Assembly (NCBI RefSeq): GCF_042435035.1
Contig: NZ_JBHMQT010000054.1
Span: forward strand, 39,231 to 103,230
Direction: 5' to 3'
Source: Sphaerimonospora cavernae
GTDB lineage: Bacteria > Actinomycetota > Actinomycetes > Streptosporangiales > Streptosporangiaceae
DNA length: 64,000 nt
Shown here: positions 1 through 7,262 of the stretch, piece after piece
Layout: each line of letters begins with the position of its first letter
Position numbering within the stretch: the first letter of the stretch is position 1
Translations under genes and position numbers: made by a program
Notes under the pieces: model-generated
Database searches by the model: none
Seen by the model: only the letters and a program-made list of their open reading frames with translations
Told to the model about the DNA's origin: nothing

Positions 1-232
1 CGAATTCGGTGCCCAGCTCCGGGCCGAGCGCGGCGAAAGCCGTACGGAGCTCGTCGATGATGCCCGGTCGGCCCGCGAACTGGATCCGCATGAAGAAGCG
101 TTGTGCCACCGGGTCACCGAACTGCTGGCTCTCGATGATGTTGCAGTCGTGGCGGGCCAGCAGTCCCGAGACCGCCGCGACCACTCCGGGGCGGTCCGGG
201 CAGGACAGGGTTAGCACGTATTCAGCGCTCAT
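1..232 (-). CDS. purU: Formyltetrahydrofolate deformylase, N-terminal part (cut by window edge)
   Basis: The first 77 codons of a minus-strand gene that runs off the left edge. It begins MSAEYVLTLSCPDRPGVVA and continues with a cysteine-asparagine segment (HDCNIIESQQFGD) and a MRIQF strand. This is the amino-terminal ACT domain of PurU, the enzyme that releases formate from 10-formyltetrahydrofolate for purine synthesis. The catalytic formyltransferase-like domain lies outside the window. The ATG start at 232 is the only reasonable start before the ACT domain. The family call is firm for the visible part; that the rest of the gene is intact is inferred. Confidence 0.88.
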   Translation of the reverse strand, partial: MSAEYVLTLSCPDRPGVVAAVSGLLARHDCNIIESQQFGDPVAQRFFMRIQFAGRPGIIDELRTAFAALGPELGTEF

Positions 233-326
233 GCTTCGATCCTCGGCGACGGGTGCGGCTTCTGTCCGTCCAAGGGTAGAGCCATCAGCCGTCTCGCCCG
301 CCCGGTGGTGCTTCCCGCCCCCGCGT

Positions 327-2432
327 TCACCCCGCCTTTTCGTGGCGTTCCAGCGCGAGCCGAATGTCCGGGTCGTCCGGCGCGAGGGCGTGCGCCCGGC
401 GGAAGTCCCGCCCGGCCTCGTCCACCCGCCCCAGGTCCATCAGCGCCGTGCCCCGATTGAAGTAGAGCGCCGCGCCGTCCTCTTCAGACCGCCCGAGCGT
501 GACGGCCCGGGTCAGATCCTCCACCGCGCCCGCCGCGTCGCCGGTCTCGTAGCGCAGGATCGCCCGGTTCGCCCAGACCGAGGCGAGCCGTGGATCCGCC
601 CTCAGGGCGGCGTCGTAGGCGGCCCGCGCCTCGGTGAACCGTCCCGTCACGGCCTCCAGTTGACCGAGCACGCCGTGCAGGTGGGCATTGCCGGGATCGA
701 GAGCCAGCCCCGCGGCCACATCGCGCCTGGCCGCCTCGTGCTCGCCGAGCATCTCCAACAGCCCGGCCCGGTTGACGTACGCGTCGAGATATCCGGGATC
801 CAGCTCCAGCACGTGGTCGAGGTCGGCCCTGGCCCGTTCCAGCTCTCCCTCGGCCAAGCGGACCTCGGCGCGGTTGTAGTACGCCTCCGGCAGCGGCGGG
901 CTCATCCGCATCGCCGTCTCGTAGTCGGCCACGGCGTCATCCACCCGGCCCAGCTCGAACAGCAGGTTCCCCCGGTCCAGATAGTGATCGGGGAAGGCGG
1001 GATCGATGGCGACGGCCCGGTCGAAGTCGTCCAGAGCCTCGGTGGGCCGCCCCATCCGCGCGAGGAGTTGGGCCCGGTTGGCGTACAGCACCATCCGGTG
1101 CACGGGATGGGCGCCTGGGGGAAGCTCCCGCCGCGCGAGGTCGAGTGCCGACTCCACCAGGCTGAGAGCGGCCTCGATTCTCCCCTGCCGCAGCTCGATC
1201 AGTGCCCGGCCGTTCCGGTCGAACCCGAGCTTGAAGGCCCGTTCCCGGGGGTCGGGCAGCAGCGTGGAGATCGCGATGGCCTCGTTGATCCAGCCGGTGG
1301 CCCGGCCCAGATCCCGCTGTCGCGGGTCGGGGTGGCGGGCGTCCAGCATGGCCGTGCCGTACGCGGCGGCGGCATGCACGGCGGGTTCCTCGCTCCCCCT
1401 CCTGGCCTGGTCCCACAGCTCCAGCGCGCGGTCCCGCCGACCCAGCCCGGCGAGTGCGGTGGCGGTTCGCTGCGTGAAGCGCCACCACAGATCGGAGCCG
1501 GGTGTGGCGAGCACCAGGCCGCGCTCACCCAACTCGGCCACGGCGTCGAGGAAACCCTCCCTGACGCAGTGGTCCACCGCCGCCCACAGCACGCCGAGCG
1601 CCGCGTCCCGGTCGCCACCGCGTTCGAGATGGTACGGCAGGGCGCCCAGCGCGAACACCGGCACCTGCTCGGGATCGGCCCCCAGCTCGGCGGCGCGCCG
1701 GTCGTGCCCGCGTGCCCGTTCATCCGCGGGCAGCGCGAGATACGCCTCGTACGCCGCTGGATCGTCGCAGGTGCCGTCGGACTCGATGTACTCGGCGGCG
1801 CGATCACCGGTGTGGTCCCCGCTGTGATCTCCGGTGTGGCCGTCGGGCTCCCTGCTGGCGACATCCACCTCGACCAGCTCCGGTGTCGATCCAACTGCCG
1901 AAGATCCCCATGATGGAGACCCCAATGCCGGAGACCCCAGTACCAGGGTTAGATCGTCCACCCGCCGGGCCAGCACCCGCAGCAGCTCGAGGTCGGTCGG
2001 GTCGGCCTGGTGCACGTTGTCGGCTGCCAGCGTCCAGGTGCCCGGAAGACATTCGCGCAGGCATCCCGCGACGAACTCCGCGATCCCGTTGGCGATGCGC
2101 AGCGTCCGCCGTGGTGCGGGGACCAGGATCCGCTCGGCTTCCGGAACACGTGCCTCGATGGTCTCCCTTCGAGCGGGCACCAGCGGGCGCAGATCCGGAG
2201 CGGCCGCGCGGATCTCGATGTCATGCGCGGCGACGAGTCCGGGGGAACGCGCCAAGGCGATCGGCACCAGCGCGCGAAGGACGGCACCGCCGATCGTGTA
2301 CGGACCACACAGCCGACGGTGCCCGTTGACGACGGACATCACAAGGGGCGGCAGCTCCAGGGATCGGAGTGCCTCCACACGGTCACGGGAAAGGACTCCC
2401 CTGACCCAGACGTGGTGGCGGCGGCCCTTCAC
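327..2432 (-). CDS. TPR protein with a degenerate ATPase-like N-terminus, translationally coupled to a small peptide gene
   Basis: Protein of 701 residues. The N-terminal ~200 residues resemble a STAND/AfsR-type ATPase region without a clear P-loop: a GPYTIGG stretch sits near where one would be, and LAADNVHQADPTD looks like a worn Walker B/sensor. A low-complexity linker (GDHSGDHTGDR) follows, then about 400 residues of tetratricopeptide repeats with typical W-L-G-Y/A-F-A-P spacing (AEGELERARADLDHVLELDP and others). I chose the GTG at 2432 because it overlaps the stop of the upstream peptide gene as GTGA, which implies translational coupling. A longer reading upstream would run antisense-like through the peptide gene. 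TPR proteins of this kind usually bind peptides or partner proteins; here the coupled peptide is the obvious candidate. The function is not known to me. Confidence 0.8.
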   Translation of the reverse strand: MKGRRHHVWVRGVLSRDRVEALRSLELPPLVMSVVNGHRRLCGPYTIGGAVLRALVPIALARSPGLVAAHDIEIRAAAPDLRPLVPARRETIEARVPEAERILVPAPRRTLRIANGIAEFVAGCLRECLPGTWTLAADNVHQADPTDLELLRVLARRVDDLTLVLGSPALGSPSWGSSAVGSTPELVEVDVASREPDGHTGDHSGDHTGDRAAEYIESDGTCDDPAAYEAYLALPADERARGHDRRAAELGADPEQVPVFALGALPYHLERGGDRDAALGVLWAAVDHCVREGFLDAVAELGERGLVLATPGSDLWWRFTQRTATALAGLGRRDRALELWDQARRGSEEPAVHAAAAYGTAMLDARHPDPRQRDLGRATGWINEAIAISTLLPDPRERAFKLGFDRNGRALIELRQGRIEAALSLVESALDLARRELPPGAHPVHRMVLYANRAQLLARMGRPTEALDDFDRAVAIDPAFPDHYLDRGNLLFELGRVDDAVADYETAMRMSPPLPEAYYNRAEVRLAEGELERARADLDHVLELDPGYLDAYVNRAGLLEMLGEHEAARRDVAAGLALDPGNAHLHGVLGQLEAVTGRFTEARAAYDAALRADPRLASVWANRAILRYETGDAAGAVEDLTRAVTLGRSEEDGAALYFNRGTALMDLGRVDEAGRDFRRAHALAPDDPDIRLALERHEKAG

Positions 2433-2503
2433 CCCTTGTGGATGACGCTCGACGTGCCGGTGAGCTTCACCGTTCCGGGCTTGCGGATGATGATCTTCTT
2501 CAT
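2429..2503 (-). CDS. 24-residue basic/hydrophobic peptide upstream of the TPR gene (possible modified or signalling peptide)
   Basis: A short gene begins with ATG at 2503, preceded at a good distance by the Shine-Dalgarno AGGAGA (minus strand, about 2511-2516). The product starts MKKIIIRKPGTVKLT and ends SSVIHKG. Its TGA overlaps the GTG of the TPR gene (GTGA, 2429-2432), so the two are almost certainly co-translated. The peptide has no secretion signal. A charged KKIIIRK head followed by a Thr/Ser-rich tail looks like a leader plus core of a RiPP precursor, or a regulatory peptide sensed by the TPR protein. The same KIIIR motif recurs in the peptide at 60626-60751. The strong ribosome site and stop/start overlap support a real gene; the role is inferred. 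Confidence 0.62.
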   Translation of the reverse strand: MKKIIIRKPGTVKLTGTSSVIHKG

Positions 2504-2539
2504 CGTGCCTCTCTCCTACAGGATCGGAACCAAGGCACA

Positions 2540-2568
2540 AGTATCGATAACCATCCGCAATTCGCCAA
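2540..2568 (-). promoter_or_regulatory. Predicted promoter of the 24-residue peptide gene
   Basis: Reading the minus strand, TTGGCG (2568-2563) and GATACT (2545-2540) are separated by 17 bases, a good match to actinobacterial housekeeping -35/-10 elements. Transcription would begin near 2533, giving a leader of about 30 bases before the peptide ATG. This suggests the peptide and TPR genes can be transcribed apart from the upstream GNAT gene. Confidence 0.4.
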
Positions 2569-2580
2569 GAAGGGGAAGCA

Positions 2581-3087
2581 TCATCTATCTATAAAAATCG
2601 GTGCAACCACGACATTCAACTGTTTTTCGCCGTATACCACGACCGTGTCTCCGCGGATCTCACGGTGCAACTCGCGCCATCCCGATTTCCGGTACAGCTC
2701 AACCGCCGCCACCTGGCGCAGCGTGGTATCGCCACGCAGCACCGAGTAGCCCAGTCGGCGGGCGCGGTTCTCGAGCGCCTCGGCCATCTGCGAGCCGTAG
2801 CCGCGCCGCTGATGATCGGGGTGAACCCGGAGGCGACACATTTCAGCGGTCTCGTCATCGATGCGGCGTAGCCCGCCCATGGCGATGATCCCCGAACCGA
2901 TCACCTCTCCGACCAGGAACTCGCCCCGATCGGCCAGGTAGATCTCGGTGATCCGCGGAAAGTCGTCGTCGTAATAGACGCCGTCACCGGGCATGAGACC
3001 GACCTGCGCGAGGCCGATCTGGTGCAGGGCCCAGACCGCGTCGAGGTCCGACCACCGGTACCGGCGGATCCTGAGCCGGGGCGTCAT
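2581..3087 (-). CDS. GNAT-family N-acetyltransferase
   Basis: A 168-residue single-domain GNAT protein. The acetyl-CoA binding motif A is visible as RVHPDHQRRGYGSQMAEAL (about residues 88-106), preceded by the strand GSGIIAMGGLRRIDDETAEM and followed by the LYRKSGW element typical of the fold's end. The ATG at 3087 overlaps the stop of the upstream regulator gene (ATGA), so the two are coupled. The substrate cannot be told from sequence; neighbours suggest a role linked to the regulator or to the downstream peptide/TPR pair. Confidence 0.85.
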   Translation of the reverse strand: MTPRLRIRRYRWSDLDAVWALHQIGLAQVGLMPGDGVYYDDDFPRITEIYLADRGEFLVGEVIGSGIIAMGGLRRIDDETAEMCRLRVHPDHQRRGYGSQMAEALENRARRLGYSVLRGDTTLRQVAAVELYRKSGWRELHREIRGDTVVVYGEKQLNVVVAPIFIDR

Positions 3088-4706
3088 GCCCCGCTCGCGG
3101 TACGCCTGACGACCTTGCGGGTGTTGACCAGGTCGCGGAAGTCATTGAGCAGGGGGCTGTCGCCGTACTTGGAATGGACGGCCTTGATGAGGTCGTGTGC
3201 CGGGCGGAGCATCAGGTCGGTGCAGTAGTCGAGTTCGATCGCCTCGATCGCCTCCCGCCCCATCTTCAGTGCCGCCTCCATGTCACCCTCCAGGTGCCGG
3301 CACAGGGCGCGGTCGAAGCGGATGAGGGTCTGGTCGAGCAGGTCTTCTCCGGTGTATTTGCCGAGCGCCTGCTCCAGCATGACGTCTGCTTCCAGTGTCT
3401 GGCCCAACTGCACCAGGACGTCCCCCTGATAGAAGTAGAGCTGCCGCTCGGTGTAACCGAAGGCCGGGTCCTCCTGATCACTCGCGTTCATCTGGGAGAA
3501 CGCGGCCCGGGCCCGGTGCAGCGCCCGCTTGGCCTGCTCCACCACCTCATGTCGGGGGCCGGAGGCGCTCGTCATCTTGGCCAGGGCCCTGGCCTCGACG
3601 ACCGGCGCCATCGTCCTGGCGGCACAGGGCGTCTGTCCGGCCAGATCACGGCTCTTCCTGGCCAGGCTCAATGCCTCGCGCGGATCTCCGTAGTAGAGCG
3701 GGACCAGAGCCTCCCGAGCGGTGACCCACGCACGCAGCGCACGGTCACCGGTCTCGTCGGCGGCGATCCGGCCGGTACGGAAGAACGACCGGGCCTGGCG
3801 ATGATCGCCCAGATCGATCATGATCATCCCGGCCAGTCCGGCGAGCTGGGCGGCCATCTTGCACAACCGCTCCTGCATCTCGATGGGCTGACGACTCTCC
3901 AGCACCCTGCGCACTGCCGAGAACTCCAGCAGCACGTCGCAGAGCAGCCGCAGCGGCTGGGTGTTCATGTACTGCCGACCGAAGCCGTTCGTGGTCTGCT
4001 CCCAGTGATCGAGCATCGCCGGCGAGACGGTGGAACTCACAATCGTCTGGTCCATCCGCCGCCGAAGGCTCTCCACCGCACCGAGCACCTCGCTGTCGGG
4101 CGCGGGCGCGGGGTCGACGCCCCCACCGCCCCCGACAGCCCCACCTGCGCCGACGGCGCCGACGCCGCCGACGAGGAGCTGCAGCAGCGTCCTCCGTAGC
4201 ACGTTCTCGTCCTCCTCACCCCCGTTCGCGGAGGAGTCACCGCCGTCTGACGGAACCCGCGCCTCACGCGCACCGGGGGAATGGTCAAGTCGTTCATCTT
4301 GTGAGCCCCCGCTACCCACGGTCTCCGTGATCATGTGGCCGTGACCGCATATGCATGGGCCCTCGAACCCGAGGGCGAGCGGTTCGACCCGGTAGACCAA
4401 GCACAGGTAGTGGAGATATTCCGGGCCAGGGCGCTTCATGCCCGACTCGTATGCGGACAGTAGCGTCTCGCCGATCCCGGGGACGGGTTTTCGGTCTCTT
4501 TCGAAGAGGGCGCGCACCTGCTCGATGACGTCCGCCAGGGCGATGCCGTTCGAGAGGCGATGAGCTTTGATCCTCGTCGTCCCGAACTGCGGCTCGCACA
4601 CCTCGTAGATCTCCTGGGAGATCGCGGCCGGAACACGGCCCGCGGCGAGGCCGCGCGCCCGGATCCGACGCGCGATCTCCGTCTCCTTGTGTTGCCTGCC
4701 GGACAT
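3084..4706 (-). CDS. Large regulator-like protein with HTH-type N-terminus and TPR-like C-terminus
   Basis: 540 residues from the ATG at 4706, which follows a purine-rich GAGAGAGGGG site. Residues about 1-110 (MSGRQHKETEIARRIRARGL..., then ...GIGETLLSAYESGMKRPGPEYLHYLCLVYRVEP) resemble an XRE-type helix-turn-helix region of the NsdA-like actinomycete regulators. A polar linker and an odd hydrophobic Gly/Ala/Val segment (LLQLLVGGVGAVGAGG) come next, then a helical TPR-like half. The HTH-plus-TPR layout recalls peptide-responsive RRNPP regulators, and a small peptide gene lies 0.6 kb downstream in the same direction, but a direct link is only an inference. A divergent small gene starts at 5036. 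Confidence 0.7.
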   Translation of the reverse strand: MSGRQHKETEIARRIRARGLAAGRVPAAISQEIYEVCEPQFGTTRIKAHRLSNGIALADVIEQVRALFERDRKPVPGIGETLLSAYESGMKRPGPEYLHYLCLVYRVEPLALGFEGPCICGHGHMITETVGSGGSQDERLDHSPGAREARVPSDGGDSSANGGEEDENVLRRTLLQLLVGGVGAVGAGGAVGGGGGVDPAPAPDSEVLGAVESLRRRMDQTIVSSTVSPAMLDHWEQTTNGFGRQYMNTQPLRLLCDVLLEFSAVRRVLESRQPIEMQERLCKMAAQLAGLAGMIMIDLGDHRQARSFFRTGRIAADETGDRALRAWVTAREALVPLYYGDPREALSLARKSRDLAGQTPCAARTMAPVVEARALAKMTSASGPRHEVVEQAKRALHRARAAFSQMNASDQEDPAFGYTERQLYFYQGDVLVQLGQTLEADVMLEQALGKYTGEDLLDQTLIRFDRALCRHLEGDMEAALKMGREAIEAIELDYCTDLMLRPAHDLIKAVHSKYGDSPLLNDFRDLVNTRKVVRRTASGA

Positions 4707-5035
4707 TCCGGCCCCTCTCTCACGGCCGGGCCGCGTTCGCAGCCCAACGTTTCCCGACCGGTCTCTGCTCGTGACGCTGAGTAGCGACTCCGTCGCACTC
4801 TGCCCACACAATAATGATGGACCAAACTTGGCGCGGCCAAGTCTCGACTTTGGACGAGCTGACTAAGGATCGTCTCCCCACTGGGGGGTTCTTTCAACCG
4901 AGTTGGGGATTCCCTTCACCTCAGCGGCTCTGGGGCCCGTTGACCCGTTCCGTTTGGTGAGTCATCTTGGGCAGGCCGAAGATGCAGAGCGGCGATCACA
5001 AACCGGTCGTCAGCCGAAATGAAGGAGGACTTCAG

Positions 5036-5296
5036 GTGGGAGAGGATGATTTCCGGCGATTGGAACATCTGGTCTCCGAACTGGACGCCCGAGGCCTGAT
5101 CGCCCGCGTCGTGCGCACCCCGGCGGGTCGCGCCTACGTCCGAGTCATCAATCCGGAAGCGACCAGCCTCACCGAGAACGTCGTCTGCCAGGCGACCGAC
5201 TACTGGTGGTCGTGGGGCGAGCGGATGCACCGGGCGGACGACCCCGCCGGAGCGGCCACGAAGGTCGCCCGAGTGCTGGCCGCGGTGGGCGAGTAA
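5036..5296 (+). CDS. Small hypothetical protein, divergent from the regulator
   Basis: 86 residues from a GTG at 5036 with a perfect AGGAGG seven bases upstream. The open frame extends further 5' but that start lacks a ribosome site. The product (VGEDDFRRLEHLVSELDARG..., then VVRTPAGRAYVRVINPEA) is soluble, with a two-strand core and no cysteine motif. It is not a DUF397 protein, though the position beside an XRE-like regulator is where DUF397-type partners usually sit. Function unknown. Confidence 0.7.
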   Translation: MGEDDFRRLEHLVSELDARGLIARVVRTPAGRAYVRVINPEATSLTENVVCQATDYWWSWGERMHRADDPAGAATKVARVLAAVGE

Positions 5297-5307
5297 GGAG
5301 TGTCCAA

Positions 5308-5338
5308 GGATGCTCCCCGCGCATGCGGGGATGCGTCC
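5308..5338. repeat. Single CRISPR-repeat-like palindrome (type I-E style), no array
   Basis: The core CTCCCCGCGCATGCGGGGAT closely resembles the hairpin repeat of actinobacterial type I-E CRISPR arrays, with GGATGC before and GCGTCC after, which are themselves nearly complementary. Only one copy is present, there are no spacers and no cas genes in the window. The surrounding stretch 5297-5738 (about 440 bases) holds no gene that I can support: overlapping frames on both strands lack ribosome sites and conserved motifs. Confidence 0.35.
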
Positions 5339-5738
5339 GCGCAGCCACACGGGCACGCCGCCACCACCGCGGCTCCCGGGGCCGGCGAGACGCCCGGTGC
5401 GGAGCGTTCCCAGGCCGTTCCACCACGTCCTGGCGGGGAACGTTGCGGCGTCACGCCGGCCCCGTACACCCATGAACCACCGGTACGGCCTGCCGTACCG
5501 GACGGCCGTCCGAGCCGGCCCCGGTAGTCACCGGGACGCGGGGCGGACGGCCATCGGGGGGATCCCCCTCTCGGAGAACGGCGACGGACGCGCTTCCGGG
5601 TGCGCGTCCCAGCTCTGCCATCCGTCACCGAAGCACGCCCGCTTTCCGGTCGTCCCGGGCGGCGAGCGCGCTTCCGTCTCCCCGGCGATGTGACGGGGGC
5701 CGGTCCGGTCGGCACTATGGGGAAGGCTTACCTTCCTG

Positions 5739-6803
5739 TTGCCTGTCCGTACCGATCCGAGGGGGATCCGCTCCGTGCTCTTCCCGCTGACGTCGTTCCC
5801 GCTGACGTCTCTGACGCCCAGCCCCGACCCGACCGACATCGGCACTGCCAGCGAGACGATGAAGACCGTGACGGCGGCCTGTGAGAAGGGCCAGGGGATC
5901 TTCTGCGCCATCCTCAAGACCACGTTCCCCGGCCAGCGCTTCCCGGCCTGGGTGCAGCTGGTGGCCGGCTTCACCGACACTCTGATCGCCCTGACCCTGA
6001 TCCTGATCGGGGCGCTGATCGTACGGAACATCGTCCACCGGTTGATCACTCGGGTGACCCTCCGGGCGAGCGCCGGCGTGCTGCCCGAGCGGCTGCGCAA
6101 CCGCGCTCTGCTGGTCTCGGACGCGAGCGCGGCCATCCTGAGTGAGCGCCGCAGGGCGCGGGCCGAGGCGATGGGTTCCGTGCTGCGCAGCGTGTCGTCG
6201 GTGCTGGTCCTCGGCACGGCCGCGCTCATGATGCTCGGCAAACTGAACGTGGCGCTCGCCCCGCTGCTGACCAGCGTCGGCATCCTCGGCGTCGCCGTCG
6301 GCTTCGGCGCGCAGGAGCTGGTCAAGGACTTCATCGCGGGCATGTTCATGCTGCTGGAGGACCAGTACGGCGTGGGCGACGTGATCGACACCGGCTCGGC
6401 CATCGGCACAGTCGAGGCCGTCACCCTGCGGATCACCCGCCTCCGCGACGCCGACGGAAAGGTCTGGTACGTGCGCAACGGCACGATCAGCCGGGTCGGC
6501 AACGAGTCCCAGGGCTGGTCGAGGGCGCTGGTCGACGTGCCCGTGCCGTACGACTCGGATCTGGGCGCGGTGCGCGACCTGCTGAAGGGCATCGCGACCG
6601 GGCTGTGGGAGGACCCCGACTTCCACCAGAAGCTGATCATCGAGGAGCCGGAGGTCTTCGGGCTGGAGCAGATCTCCGCCTCGACCGTGATCTTCCGGGT
6701 CACCGCCAAGACCGCCCCGGTACGGCACGAGGAGGTCACCCGCGAGCTGCGCCTGCGCGTCAAGCGGGCCTTCGACGAGAGGGCCCTGGCCTTCGCCGGC
6801 TGA
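5739..6803 (+). CDS. MscS-family mechanosensitive ion channel protein
   Basis: About 342-354 residues depending on the start (TTG at 5739, or the GTG at 5775 which begins VLFPLTSFPLTS). One transmembrane helix near WVQLVAGFTDTLIALTLILIGALIV, then a second hydrophobic pair containing the MscS pore-lining signature (VGILGVAVGFGAQELVKDFIAG) and the beta domain (GVGDVIDTGSAIGTVEAVTLR, then VWYVRNGTISRVGN). It acts as a turgor-release channel in the plasma membrane. The C-terminal cytoplasmic domain is complete. It precedes glbO on the same strand with a 45-base gap. Confidence 0.88.
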   Translation: MPVRTDPRGIRSVLFPLTSFPLTSLTPSPDPTDIGTASETMKTVTAACEKGQGIFCAILKTTFPGQRFPAWVQLVAGFTDTLIALTLILIGALIVRNIVHRLITRVTLRASAGVLPERLRNRALLVSDASAAILSERRRARAEAMGSVLRSVSSVLVLGTAALMMLGKLNVALAPLLTSVGILGVAVGFGAQELVKDFIAGMFMLLEDQYGVGDVIDTGSAIGTVEAVTLRITRLRDADGKVWYVRNGTISRVGNESQGWSRALVDVPVPYDSDLGAVRDLLKGIATGLWEDPDFHQKLIIEEPEVFGLEQISASTVIFRVTAKTAPVRHEEVTRELRLRVKRAFDERALAFAG

Positions 6804-6848
6804 CGCCGCGTTTAACCTACCAGTCGGTAGCTGACCTAGGCTGAGACC

Positions 6849-7232
6849 GTGACGAGCGAGCAGACCGAGTCCTTCTATGACGCCGTCGGAGGCGAGGAGA
6901 CCTTCCGACGGCTTGTCCACCGGTTCTATGAGGGTGTCGCGACCGATCCGCTGCTGCGCCCGATGTACCCCGAGGATGACCTCGACGGGGCCGAGGAGCG
7001 GCTGCGCCTGTTCTTGATCCAGTACTGGGGCGGCCCGAACACCTACAGCGAGCGACGTGGCCATCCGCGACTGCGCATGCGGCACGTCCCGTTCGTCATC
7101 GGGGAGCGTGAGCGCGACGCCTGGCTGGGGCACATGCAGGACGCGATTCATTCGCTGGAGCTGCCGCCGGAGCGGGCGGAGCAGCTCTGGAAGTACCTGG
7201 TCTACGCCGCCTACAGTCTGGTGAACGCATAA
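6849..7232 (+). CDS. glbO: Group II truncated haemoglobin
   Basis: 127 residues from a GTG. The two-over-two globin pattern is clear: FYDAVGGEETFRRLVHRFYEGV at the start, LRPMYPEDDLDGAEERLRLFLIQYWGGP in the middle, then HPRLRMRHVPFVIGERERDAW with the proximal histidine in LRMRHVPF. Tyr and Trp residues typical of GlbO are present. Actinobacterial GlbO binds O2/NO and is tied to respiration and nitrosative stress. Length is normal for the family. Confidence 0.93.
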   Translation: MTSEQTESFYDAVGGEETFRRLVHRFYEGVATDPLLRPMYPEDDLDGAEERLRLFLIQYWGGPNTYSERRGHPRLRMRHVPFVIGERERDAWLGHMQDAIHSLELPPERAEQLWKYLVYAAYSLVNA

Positions 7233-7262
7233 TCCACTTGAGTGCCGGGCAGCCACTCAGAC

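Noticed and set aside
2429..2503. FxSxx-COOH (FxsA-type) precursor beside its TPR protein
   Set aside because: The peptide lacks the FxSxx end; it ends SSVIHKG, and no radical SAM gene is adjacent.
5308..5338. A CRISPR array
   Set aside because: Only one repeat-like unit and no spacers or cas genes; kept only as a single repeat.
5715..7256. Long minus-strand open frame opposite the MscS and globin genes
   Set aside because: Composition is antisense-like and the opposite strand encodes recognisable proteins.
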